The notes under the pieces are model-generated. The model was not told the DNA's origin and did not search any database. It was given only the letters and a program-made list of their open reading frames with translations. A stretch of DNA of 30,574 bases from DATAMF01 sp964472565 (GTDB lineage Bacteria > Chloroflexota > Anaerolineae > Aggregatilineales > Aggregatilineaceae): NCBI GenBank assembly GCA_964472565.1, contig CAYYNB010000064.1, forward strand, positions 1 through 30,574. The letters run 5' to 3'. Each line of letters opens with the position of its first letter. The first letter of the stretch is position 1. This document shows positions 1-7,603 of the stretch, in pieces. The translations under genes were made by a program, and so were the position numbers.

Positions 1-10
1 TATTTTCTTG

Positions 11-94
11 ACCCCATCCCCCCTTGCCCCTTCCCTTAGGGAAGGGGAGTCACACCCACAGGATGCGGGGAATTATTTTTTTGGCTCGACCTTA
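11..94 (+). repeat. 84-bp dispersed repeat, copy 1
   Basis: This stretch aligns without gaps to 26673-26756. The first 26 bases are identical, and 71 of 84 positions match by hand count. It starts with a C-rich arm and contains the short hairpin ttccctta/gggaagggg. Here it lies in noncoding DNA upstream of the first gene; the second copy lies inside a reading frame. Its function is unknown. Confidence 0.8.
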
Positions 95-161
95 CTGGTA
101 TTGACTATAGGCTGCATTGTTTTTGCAGTCAATCAGGCGCAGAGATGGGACTAGCTCTGTC

Positions 162-190
162 TTGCAGAAGCCTATCCCGCGTGCTATAGT
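162..190 (+). promoter_or_regulatory. Candidate sigma-70-type promoter for the SH3b/glycosidase gene
   Basis: TTGCAG (162-167) and TATAGT (185-190) are separated by exactly 17 bases. The -10 matches consensus at five of six positions; the -35 matches only at TTG. The predicted start lies near 197, about 60 bases before the ATG at 257. This is a sequence match only. Confidence 0.45.
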
Positions 191-256
191 ACCGACGATT
201 TGCGAGGAAGCACCGAATTATCGTTTGGGTGGGACCAGAGTTAGGGAGTTTTCAGG

Positions 257-1879
257 ATGAGCTACCGAAAAATGATCAAAACGATGCTTTGTATCATGAT
301 ACTGACGGCAGCGGTGTGGAGCAGTTGGCCCGTCATGGCGCAAAGTGGACCGGATGCGACGGTGCGCCCTGACAACCTGAATATGCGCTCCGGGCCGGAC
401 AGTTCGTATGGGGTTGCCGCTAAGCTCGTGCGGGGAACGGTCCTCACCTTGATCGCACAAGATGATATTGACGGGAACGGAATCTGGCTGTATGCCCGCA
501 CTTCGGAAGGTACCGAAGGCTGGGTGCTGTCGGATTATATTGATATTCGCGCCGATCTGGATATTACCACGCTGCCCGTCCGGTCAGCGGGGGATTCCGG
601 GACAAGCAGCGAACAACCGGCTGATCCGGCTGAAGAACCAGCGGCTCCCAGTTTCCCTGAAGGGTCGGGGATTCCGGCCAGCACGACTAAAACGATCAAT
701 TTCCGCACGGGGCCGGGGACCGGCTATGGTGTGATCAGTTCGCTGGCGGGCGGCACATCGGTGCTGGCAAAAGGGCGGAATGCGGCGTCAGACTGGGTTT
801 TTGTCAGCGTGGGCGACCAGGACGGCTGGCTGTATGCGCAATTTGTGAAACTGTCGTCCGGGGTGGTGAGCCAACTACCGGTGAACGAGACGGTTGTTGA
901 ACCCGCAGCATCTGAGGACAGCAGCGGTGCGGCGGTTCCGCGTCCGGTGGCGAGTGGGCCGGGGTTGAGCGGCTTTGGCTACGGCGGGCATGTGGACAGC
1001 TTTTCGTATCCGAACCTGATGGCGTCGGCGGGGATGACCTGGGCGAAACGCCAGATTCGCTTTACACCGGGATCGTCGGGCAGCGTGGCGCAAGGTGCGA
1101 TTGACCAGGCACACGCGAATGGTTTTAAGATTTTATTAGGGATTGTCGGGTATCCGTCCAATTTTGGGCCGGGTTACTTTGAAGATTATGCGCGCTTTGT
1201 CGGCGAAGTGGCGGCTTTGGGACCGGACGCGATTGAAGTCTGGAACGAGCAGAATATTGACCGCGAATGGCCGACGGGACAGATTGATCCGGCGAGTTAT
1301 ACCCAACTGCTGGCGCTGTCGTACAACGCAATCAAATCGGCCAATCCGAGTGTGGCGGTGATCAGCGGCGCATTGGCTCCGACGGGCGCGGAAGGCGCGT
1401 TCGGCACCGGGGCGGTGTGGAATGATGATCGCTACCTGGCGGGGATGGCGGCGGCAGGCGCGGCGCAGTATATGGACTGCATCGGCGCACATTATAACGA
1501 AGGCATTGTCGGCCCGAACCAGACCAGCGGTGATCCGCGTGGGGAGTACTACACGCGCTATTTCTGGTCGATGGTGAATACTTACTCTGGCGCGTTTGGC
1601 AGATCACGCCCCGTATGTTTTACTGAACTGGGCTACCTGTCGCCGGAAGGCTTCGGCCCGCTGCCCGGATCGTTTGCATGGGGCAGTGATACCAGCGTGG
1701 CAGAACAGGCCCAATGGGTGTCGCAGGCGGTGAGTCTGGCGCGCAGCAGCGGCAGAGTGCGGCTGGTGATTATCTGGAATATCGACTTTACGTATTATGG
1801 CAGCGATCCGATGGCAGGGTATGCGATTGTGCGGCCCGATGGCTCGTGTCCAGCCTGTAACGCGCTGGGCGGGCGCTAG
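257..1879 (+). CDS. Secreted SH3b-SH3b-glycoside hydrolase-like protein
   Basis: The 540-residue product begins with a signal peptide (about residues 1-29, ending VMA-Q), so it should be exported. Two bacterial SH3 (SH3b) modules follow at about 34-97 and 137-200, each with the N-(M/F)-R-x-G-P pattern. The C-terminal ~310 residues form a clan GH-A-like TIM barrel. WNEQN (E331) is the expected acid/base and CFTELGY (E457) the expected nucleophile. SH3b modules usually bind cell wall or other polymers, so a wall- or polysaccharide-directed hydrolase is a reasonable inference; the substrate cannot be told. The start ATG has AGGGAG eight bases upstream. The C-terminus carries a CPAC motif shared with the next gene. 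It is one of four paralogues in this window and closest to the last domain of the 1964 gene. The exact GH family (5, 39 or unclassified) is uncertain. Confidence 0.8.
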   Translation: MSYRKMIKTMLCIMILTAAVWSSWPVMAQSGPDATVRPDNLNMRSGPDSSYGVAAKLVRGTVLTLIAQDDIDGNGIWLYARTSEGTEGWVLSDYIDIRADLDITTLPVRSAGDSGTSSEQPADPAEEPAAPSFPEGSGIPASTTKTINFRTGPGTGYGVISSLAGGTSVLAKGRNAASDWVFVSVGDQDGWLYAQFVKLSSGVVSQLPVNETVVEPAASEDSSGAAVPRPVASGPGLSGFGYGGHVDSFSYPNLMASAGMTWAKRQIRFTPGSSGSVAQGAIDQAHANGFKILLGIVGYPSNFGPGYFEDYARFVGEVAALGPDAIEVWNEQNIDREWPTGQIDPASYTQLLALSYNAIKSANPSVAVISGALAPTGAEGAFGTGAVWNDDRYLAGMAAAGAAQYMDCIGAHYNEGIVGPNQTSGDPRGEYYTRYFWSMVNTYSGAFGRSRPVCFTELGYLSPEGFGPLPGSFAWGSDTSVAEQAQWVSQAVSLARSSGRVRLVIIWNIDFTYYGSDPMAGYAIVRPDGSCPACNALGGR

Positions 1880-1906
1880 GGTCAGATGCTGAGATGGTAG
1901 ATTTAC

Positions 1907-1940
1907 CGGGGCAGCTTCGACGGTAGAAGGTGCCCCGTTT
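1907..1940 (+). terminator. Hairpin between the first two glycosidase-like genes
   Basis: CGGGGCA (1907-1913) pairs perfectly with TGCCCCG (1931-1937), and an inner CTTC/GAAG extends the stem. Only GTTTG follows, so it is a weak terminator or an attenuator/processing hairpin. The next start codon is 27 bases downstream. Confidence 0.45.
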
Positions 1941-1963
1941 GTGCGTAAGTTAGGAGAAATAGC

Positions 1964-4900
1964 ATGAACCCTGAACACGTAGACGACGTGTGGACCGAGG
2001 CGGACTCCACCGATTCACAACCTCCGTCATTGAAAGCGCCAGTGATCGCGCCGACGTTTTCAAAGTTCCCTGACGAAGAACGGCGAGAAGCCAAAGCACG
2101 CGCGCGTGTAGAACAGGGGGACCGGGAACACCGCATGTGGCTGCCGATGCTGGCGATCATGTTGGTTGTGTTGGTGCTGGTGATCGCCGCGCTGTTTTTG
2201 CCGCCGCTGTCATTGTGGGACAGCATCAGCGGGGACGATGACGACGAGCAAACGAGCACCACTCAAAATGGAGTAGCGGGGGCGGCGCATCTGGCGTTTG
2301 GTGCAGATGCCCTGCATGGCGAGTCGAATGGGCTGGCGATTGATGTGTCAGCGGAAGACCCCGGTACGGGGTTCGGGGTGTATGTGGTCGCGGTGGGACC
2401 AGACAGCTATCTGGCGGGGGAAACTCCGGCTACCGGCTGGAATTGTACTGCCGCCGCACTGCCCGAACTCCCAGGGCCGATTGATGGGCAGGTGTACAGC
2501 CTGACACAGAGTGGGACAGCGCCCACCTCGCTACTGCTGCAAGTGGCTTCAACCGAAGACAGCAGCCTGTATGTGTGGGATGCGGCGAACAACGCCTGGA
2601 CATTTTTGCCGGGACAGTATGAACATCGCGCGACGGTCCGGTATGTGCCGCGCTGTGTGGCCTTGTTCCGCCCCGTTGAGTCGGCGCGACAGGTGAATGT
2701 GGTGCTGTCGCCGGGCGATACGTTTAACCCCGCCGTGCTCGAAGCCAATGCGCGGGTGTATCTGGCGGGCGCGCGGCCTTTGTATCCGAACACAGACCCC
2801 AGCAGCCAATATCTGACGGCGCTGTATGTGCCGCCGATTATCAAAACCGAAGGCGCGGCAGATGTGATGCCGATGATGCAGAATTTTGAAAATCCGGCGG
2901 TCATTGACGTGGCGACGGTGACACAGATTCTCGAAAATCCGGCGCTGCGCAGCGATCATGCGCAGCAAGTCGCGGCGTATGCGCTTAATAATAATTATGC
3001 GGGTGTTGCGCTCGATTACCGGGGCGTTCCGACAGAACTACGCGCGGCGTATGCGGCGTTTCTGGGTGAGCTGGCGGGGTTGATGCACCAGTGGGGCGGT
3101 GTGCTCACGGTGGTCTTGCCTGCGCCGAAATTTGATATGTCCACGCAGACCTGGCAAACCGAAGGATACGATTGGATCGCTGTTGGGCAGGCGGCGGATC
3201 AGGTGATCGTCAATGTCGCCGGCAGCCAGAACAGCGCCCAGGATTTGATGCAGTGGGCTATCGGGCAAATTGAGCGGCGTAAGCTCGTGTTGGGCCTGAG
3301 CGCTTACAGCCTCGCGGATCAAGGCGACGGCAGCACCGCGCCTACTCCGTTGAGCGATATGGCAGATCTGCTGGGTGTCGTACAGCTTGATCCGGCAGGC
3401 GAAGTGGTCGCTGGACAGACCATCAGCGCGCAGTTGGTGAATCCGTATGGGCTGCGGCCTGAATTGGCTGGCTCCACCTTGTCACTGCTGAACGATCAAA
3501 ACGCGGTGCTGCTGTCATTTCGGATTACGGATGCAACCACGCTGCATGAACAAATCGGTGTTGCTGAAGCATTCAACCTGAGCGGCGTGCTTATCTACGA
3601 TTTGATGGCGGCCCAGGTGATGCCCGGATTGGAAAACGTCCTGGTGGATTACCGGGTACGCGCCGACACCACAGCCGAAACGCTGGCGATGACATGGGTC
3701 GTGCGCGATGGTGAAACCGTCATCACGACGGAAGCCTTAGCGCCGCGCGAGACATTCACCATGACGGTGCCCGAAGGCCATGCGGCGCTGACGGTTGAGG
3801 CGCATCTGGGCGGGGTGATGTTCAGCAGCGCTGCGATTGTAGTCGGGGAAGCGCCCGCCGTAACAGAAACCGCAACCGAAGCGGCTCCAACAGCGGCGAC
3901 GGAAGAGGCGGCAGCGCCCGCTGTGACGGAAGAGATGGTGCCGTTGGGCGGACAGGCCGCGACGCCTGCGCCGACAGCGACGGCGGCGGCAGAGACGACA
4001 GAGACGACAGAGACAACAGAGACAGAGACGACTGAGACCGCACCGGCGGCAACGGAAGAAGCGGGGATGGTGCCGTTGGGACAGAATGCTGCTGGACCCA
4101 CACAGGCACAAAACGCGAATACCCCGGAAGCACAGTTGACCGTGATTCCTGTGACCGCTTCGACGGCAGTGCCAACGGTGTTATATGTGCCGCCGTCTAC
4201 GGAAGCGGTTCCGGCGGCAACCGCAGAAGTGATCGCGCAGGCCGCGACGCCAAGTCCGACGGTGGCGGCGGCGATGGACCCGGCGGCAGTGGCGGCAGTG
4301 CTGGCGCTGACGGCTCCGGCGGTTGATCCAGCGGGCGTTGACCTGGGCACGGCGTTCGAGATCGGCGGACATTCTACCGATTTCACCGGCACATCGATTC
4401 GGACAATGGGAAAGACGCACTTTAAGTGGGTGCGGTTCCAGATCGATTATCGGCTTGGCATGGTGCCGGATGATCTGAAGGATCGGATCGGGATCGCGCA
4501 GGGGAACGGGTTCAAAGTGCTGTTAAGCGTGGTGGGCGATCCGGCGGAGATGATCAGCGATCCGGTAGGCTACTACCAGCAGTATGTCGCGTATGTCGGC
4601 GGGCTGGCGGCGCTGAAAGTCGATGCGGTTGAAGTGTGGCACGAGATGAACGATCCGGCGGCATGGCCGGTGGAACTCGGCTCAGCAGGTTATAACAAGC
4701 TGTTGGAACTGGCGTACAGCGCGATCAAAACGGCGAATCCGGGCACGATGGTGATCAGCGGGGCGCTGCAACAAGCGATGCCGCCAGCCGAGGGCGATCT
4801 GGCTGCGCCGCGTGCGGATGATGTGTTTTATGATGAAATGGCGGCGGCGAGTGCGTACCGGGACTGCGTGGGCGTGCAGTATCTGCTAGGCGCGGTGGCT

Positions 4901-5287
4901 CCCGATGCGACGAGCGGCGATCCGCGTGGGGATGCGCCGATCTACTACCTGAACACGTCGCTGGACCGGGCGTATGATCCGCTCCAGAAGCCGCTGTGCC
5001 TGACGCGTTTTGGTTATCTGACGCCGGAAGGCTACGGGGTGATTTTGCCGGAAGGTTACGCCTGGGCGCAGAACACGACGTTGGCGCAGCAGGGCCAATG
5101 GCTCGCAGCGGCGCAACAACGGCTGGCGACAGGAAGCGTTGTTCCGGTGCGGCTGATGATCGTGTGGTCGGTGGATGTCCCGGCGTTTGAACAGCCCGTA
5201 GAAGAGGCAGGCTACTCGATCATCCGGCCTGATACAACCTGTCCGGCGTGTGATGTGCTGGAACCGCTGCTGAAGCCCGCTTCGTAG
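1964..5287 (+). CDS. Membrane-anchored GH18-like plus GH-A-like protein with both active sites degenerate
   Basis: The 1107-residue product has a charged N-terminus of about 57 residues, then one hydrophobic segment (about 59-82), so most of it should lie outside the membrane. Residues ~240-480 resemble the YaaH/GH18 TIM barrel. The strand that normally ends in Asp-x-Glu reads GVALDYRG, with Arg353 where the catalytic Glu is expected. A Thr/Glu/Pro/Ala-rich linker (~650-790) contains TET repeats. Residues ~795-1107 are homologous to the barrel of the 257-1879 protein, but the acid/base motif is WHEMN (Asn to His at 893, E894 kept) and the nucleophile motif is CLTRFGY (Glu to Arg at 1015). The CPAC C-terminal motif is kept. 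I infer a non-catalytic binding or scaffold protein derived from hydrolases. The frame is intact over 3.3 kb, which argues against random decay. Confidence 0.8.
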   Translation: MNPEHVDDVWTEADSTDSQPPSLKAPVIAPTFSKFPDEERREAKARARVEQGDREHRMWLPMLAIMLVVLVLVIAALFLPPLSLWDSISGDDDDEQTSTTQNGVAGAAHLAFGADALHGESNGLAIDVSAEDPGTGFGVYVVAVGPDSYLAGETPATGWNCTAAALPELPGPIDGQVYSLTQSGTAPTSLLLQVASTEDSSLYVWDAANNAWTFLPGQYEHRATVRYVPRCVALFRPVESARQVNVVLSPGDTFNPAVLEANARVYLAGARPLYPNTDPSSQYLTALYVPPIIKTEGAADVMPMMQNFENPAVIDVATVTQILENPALRSDHAQQVAAYALNNNYAGVALDYRGVPTELRAAYAAFLGELAGLMHQWGGVLTVVLPAPKFDMSTQTWQTEGYDWIAVGQAADQVIVNVAGSQNSAQDLMQWAIGQIERRKLVLGLSAYSLADQGDGSTAPTPLSDMADLLGVVQLDPAGEVVAGQTISAQLVNPYGLRPELAGSTLSLLNDQNAVLLSFRITDATTLHEQIGVAEAFNLSGVLIYDLMAAQVMPGLENVLVDYRVRADTTAETLAMTWVVRDGETVITTEALAPRETFTMTVPEGHAALTVEAHLGGVMFSSAAIVVGEAPAVTETATEAAPTAATEEAAAPAVTEEMVPLGGQAATPAPTATAAAETTETTETTETETTETAPAATEEAGMVPLGQNAAGPTQAQNANTPEAQLTVIPVTASTAVPTVLYVPPSTEAVPAATAEVIAQAATPSPTVAAAMDPAAVAAVLALTAPAVDPAGVDLGTAFEIGGHSTDFTGTSIRTMGKTHFKWVRFQIDYRLGMVPDDLKDRIGIAQGNGFKVLLSVVGDPAEMISDPVGYYQQYVAYVGGLAALKVDAVEVWHEMNDPAAWPVELGSAGYNKLLELAYSAIKTANPGTMVISGALQQAMPPAEGDLAAPRADDVFYDEMAAASAYRDCVGVQYLLGAVAPDATSGDPRGDAPIYYLNTSLDRAYDPLQKPLCLTRFGYLTPEGYGVILPEGYAWAQNTTLAQQGQWLAAAQQRLATGSVVPVRLMIVWSVDVPAFEQPVEEAGYSIIRPDTTCPACDVLEPLLKPAS
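3992..4036 (+). repeat. Short tandem repeat encoding a Thr/Glu linker
   Basis: Units of GAGACGACA and close variants run in tandem and encode repeated E-T-T within the linker of the pseudoenzyme. The unit is nine bases, so copy-number change would alter linker length without shifting the frame. Confidence 0.7.
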
Positions 5288-5315
5288 CAAGCTGTCTTCC
5301 AATTGATTTTTCATA

Positions 5316-5345
5316 AGCTGCCCCGATCCGTCGGGGCGCTTTTTT
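5316..5345 (+). terminator. Rho-independent terminator after the pseudo-glycosidase gene
   Basis: GCCCCGA (5320-5326) and TCGGGGC (5331-5337) pair around a TCCG loop. An outer AGC/GCT with one bulged T lengthens the stem, and six T residues follow (5340-5345). This separates the first two genes from the HD hydrolase transcript. Confidence 0.85.
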
Positions 5346-5359
5346 AAAGGGTGCTTCGT

Positions 5360-6343
5360 ATGCTGTATACAGATCGAATTTATGGCGCGGTGGAAATCAA
5401 TGAGGTGGTGCTGATCGAGGTGATGGCAAGCCGTGCGATGCAGCGGCTGCACGCCGTGCTGCAACACGGAATCAGTGGGTTGATCGGGCTGACGGCTCCC
5501 GTCAGCCGGTTTGAACATTCGGCGGGCGCGATGCTGCTGGTGCGGCGGCTGGGGGCTACTGTCGAAGAGCAGGTCGCGGCACTGCTGCATGATGTCAGCC
5601 ATACCGCATTCAGCCATGTGATGGATTATGTCTTCAATGGACATGACGATCAGAGCTACCATGACCGGGTAAAAGAAAAGTATGTTGCCGGGACGGATGT
5701 GCCCGCGATTCTGGCGGCGCACGGCTATGATTGGCGCGAGATCGTGCAGGAGGAGCAGTATACCCTGCTTGAGCAGCCTGCTCCGGCGTTGTGCGCGGAC
5801 CGGCTGGATTATTTTCTGCGGGATGCGCTGGATTTGGGGCTGGCGACGGCGGCGGAAATCCAACAGGCGCTGGATCATCTGGTCAACGTGGAGGAGCGGA
5901 TCGTGACGGATGATGGCACAGTGGCGCAGTGGCTGGGCGATACGTATATCGCCGCCGACGACAAAAGCTGGGCAAATTTCCGCGAGGTAGGGCTGTACGA
6001 AGTGACGGCGCGCGCGATCCGGCGCGGGCTGGAGATCGGCGTGCTGGACGAGTCGGACTTGTGGAGCGTCGATCAGATCGTGTGGGCCAAGCTGCAACAG
6101 GCGAGCGATCCGGTGTTACAAAAATGGCTGGGCTACGTATCACTCCACACCCAATTTGTATGGGATGAGGCGGCTCCGGATTTTTGGGTGAGCACGAAAA
6201 TACGGACGATTGACCCGGCGGTGCTGATCGATGGAACATGCCAGCCCGTTTCGGCGCTTGATCCGGCGTTCGCCCAGCGGCGCGCGGCTTATGTGCAGCG
6301 AAAAACGGGGAAATGGCCGATGCGAATAGAGGAACCGGCATGA
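5360..6343 (+). CDS. HD-superfamily metal-dependent phosphohydrolase
   Basis: The 327-residue product carries the HD signature of the dNTPase/phosphohydrolase superfamily (COG1078-like): FEHS with His53, then LLHDVSHTAFSH with His77-Asp78, and the downstream family motif ADRLDYFLRDALDLG. Members hydrolyse nucleotides or related phosphates in the cytoplasm; the substrate here is unknown. A GTG at 5351 would add three residues, but AAAGGG at 5346-5351 lies correctly for the ATG at 5360, so I chose that. There is no signal peptide. The stop codon overlaps the ATG of the following esterase gene (ATGA), implying translational coupling, although the two products should act in different compartments. 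Confidence 0.85.
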   Translation: MLYTDRIYGAVEINEVVLIEVMASRAMQRLHAVLQHGISGLIGLTAPVSRFEHSAGAMLLVRRLGATVEEQVAALLHDVSHTAFSHVMDYVFNGHDDQSYHDRVKEKYVAGTDVPAILAAHGYDWREIVQEEQYTLLEQPAPALCADRLDYFLRDALDLGLATAAEIQQALDHLVNVEERIVTDDGTVAQWLGDTYIAADDKSWANFREVGLYEVTARAIRRGLEIGVLDESDLWSVDQIVWAKLQQASDPVLQKWLGYVSLHTQFVWDEAAPDFWVSTKIRTIDPAVLIDGTCQPVSALDPAFAQRRAAYVQRKTGKWPMRIEEPA

Positions 6344-7494
6344 TCAAAAAAATGATATTGGCGCTTTTGATTGTGCTGAGTGTGGGGCTGCTCCCGGTTC
6401 AGGCTGGGGATGAAGTCCGGCAGGGCTTCCCGGAACTGGCGTGGTGCAGCGATAAACCGGATGAACCCGTGTGTAGAGTGGAGCACACATGGAACCTGGC
6501 ACAAGTTCGGCAGCGGCTGGCGGGGGATCAAGCACCGGTGTGGGGCAACGGTGATGAACTCTATTTTGTGTACCAGGGCGCGGCGGACGGCGTGTTTTTG
6601 AACGGCGGCATCCAGACGATGATGGACCCGCTGAATGACGAACACGATCTATGGGGTGTCGCGGTGCGGGTCCAGAATCGGGAGCAGGCGATTATTGGGT
6701 ATGGCTTCATCCCGATTACGGACGGCATGCCGGATTGGGAAGCGCAGGAATTCGCGGTGTGGCGCGGGCCGAAGGCCCCGGTTGATCCGCCGTATGCGGA
6801 GCATCTCAGCGGGACAGTTCGCACGTATAAGCTGGATTATCTGGACGACAAACGCGCGGTGGTGGTGTATCTGCCGCCGGAGCATGATCCGGCGCAAACC
6901 TACCCCGTGTTGTATATGGCGGACGGTCAGCTTTTGGATGGGATGGCGCATTATATCGAGCCGCTGATTGTGGATGGCACGCTGCCGCCGCTGGTTGTGG
7001 TGGGGATTCCGGCATCCGACCAATCGCAGGGGGGCGGGGATGATCCGCGCGCGGCGGAATATCTGATCGGGATGGGCGATCCGCGTTTTTATGCACATGA
7101 GAAATTCTTACTCGATGACGTGATACCCTGGGCAGAAGCCGAATTCGGGGCCAGCACCACCCGCGAAGAACGGGCGGTCTTTGGATTTTCGAACGGCGCG
7201 GCGTTTGCGATAACGATGGGGCTGCGGCACCCGGACACGTTTGGCAATGTGATCGCGTTTTCGGTGGCGTGGCTGCCCTTTGATATACCGAACATGCAGA
7301 TTGCTCCGCCGGGGCGGTATTACCTGGAAGCGGGCACGCTGGAACCCGATTTTAAGGGAATGACACAGGACTGGGCGGCGAATCTCCGATCACTGGGGGC
7401 GGATGTGACTTTTCATGAACGGGTGGGCGGTCACGATTCGACGATCTGGCGGGCGGAACTGCCCGATGCGTTAGGGTGGATTTGGGGGGCGTAG
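6340..7494 (+). CDS. Secreted Fes/EsterD-type alpha/beta-hydrolase esterase
   Basis: The 384-residue product starts with a signal peptide (about residues 1-22). An N-terminal beta-rich region (about 25-150) resembles the module that precedes the catalytic domain in enterochelin-esterase-like proteins. The putative-esterase domain (PF00756-like) follows. It has YLPPEHDP at its start, the nucleophile elbow GFSNG with Ser284, and a C-terminal GGHDSTIWR with His365 as the likely triad histidine; the acidic member is not certain. The family hydrolyses esters such as siderophore, feruloyl or acetyl esters. Lying among secreted glycosidase-like genes, a polysaccharide esterase role is possible but inferred. 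The ATG at 6340 overlaps the upstream stop and has AGAGG ahead of it. A longer in-frame start at 6313 lies inside the HD gene and would spoil the signal peptide. Confidence 0.8.
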   Translation: MIKKMILALLIVLSVGLLPVQAGDEVRQGFPELAWCSDKPDEPVCRVEHTWNLAQVRQRLAGDQAPVWGNGDELYFVYQGAADGVFLNGGIQTMMDPLNDEHDLWGVAVRVQNREQAIIGYGFIPITDGMPDWEAQEFAVWRGPKAPVDPPYAEHLSGTVRTYKLDYLDDKRAVVVYLPPEHDPAQTYPVLYMADGQLLDGMAHYIEPLIVDGTLPPLVVVGIPASDQSQGGGDDPRAAEYLIGMGDPRFYAHEKFLLDDVIPWAEAEFGASTTREERAVFGFSNGAAFAITMGLRHPDTFGNVIAFSVAWLPFDIPNMQIAPPGRYYLEAGTLEPDFKGMTQDWAANLRSLGADVTFHERVGGHDSTIWRAELPDALGWIWGA

Positions 7495-7558
7495 GTTAAT
7501 CGTTGCTTGAATGGGGGGGCTTTGGGGTACAATGGGCAATATGCGCCTATGGATGTAG

Positions 7559-7564
7559 TATAAT
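7559..7564 (+). promoter_or_regulatory. Candidate -10 element upstream of the third glycosidase-like gene
   Basis: A perfect TATAAT lies 39 bases before the ATG at 7604, in the 109-base gap after the esterase gene. I see no convincing -35 at 16-18 bases upstream, so the call rests on the -10 alone. Confidence 0.3.
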
Positions 7565-7603
7565 AGGCAGCAAATACCAATTTTTTCCAGGAGGAACGAG
7601 GCG

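Noticed and set aside
3649..4392. A 247-codon Ala/Val/Ser-rich frame on the minus strand
   Set aside because: It is the antisense of the Thr/Glu/Ala linker, and its low-complexity composition follows from that.
4886..6097. A 403-codon open frame on the minus strand
   Set aside because: It spans the end of the pseudo-glycosidase gene, a strong terminator and the HD gene on the other strand. Composition is shadow-like and no motif is visible.
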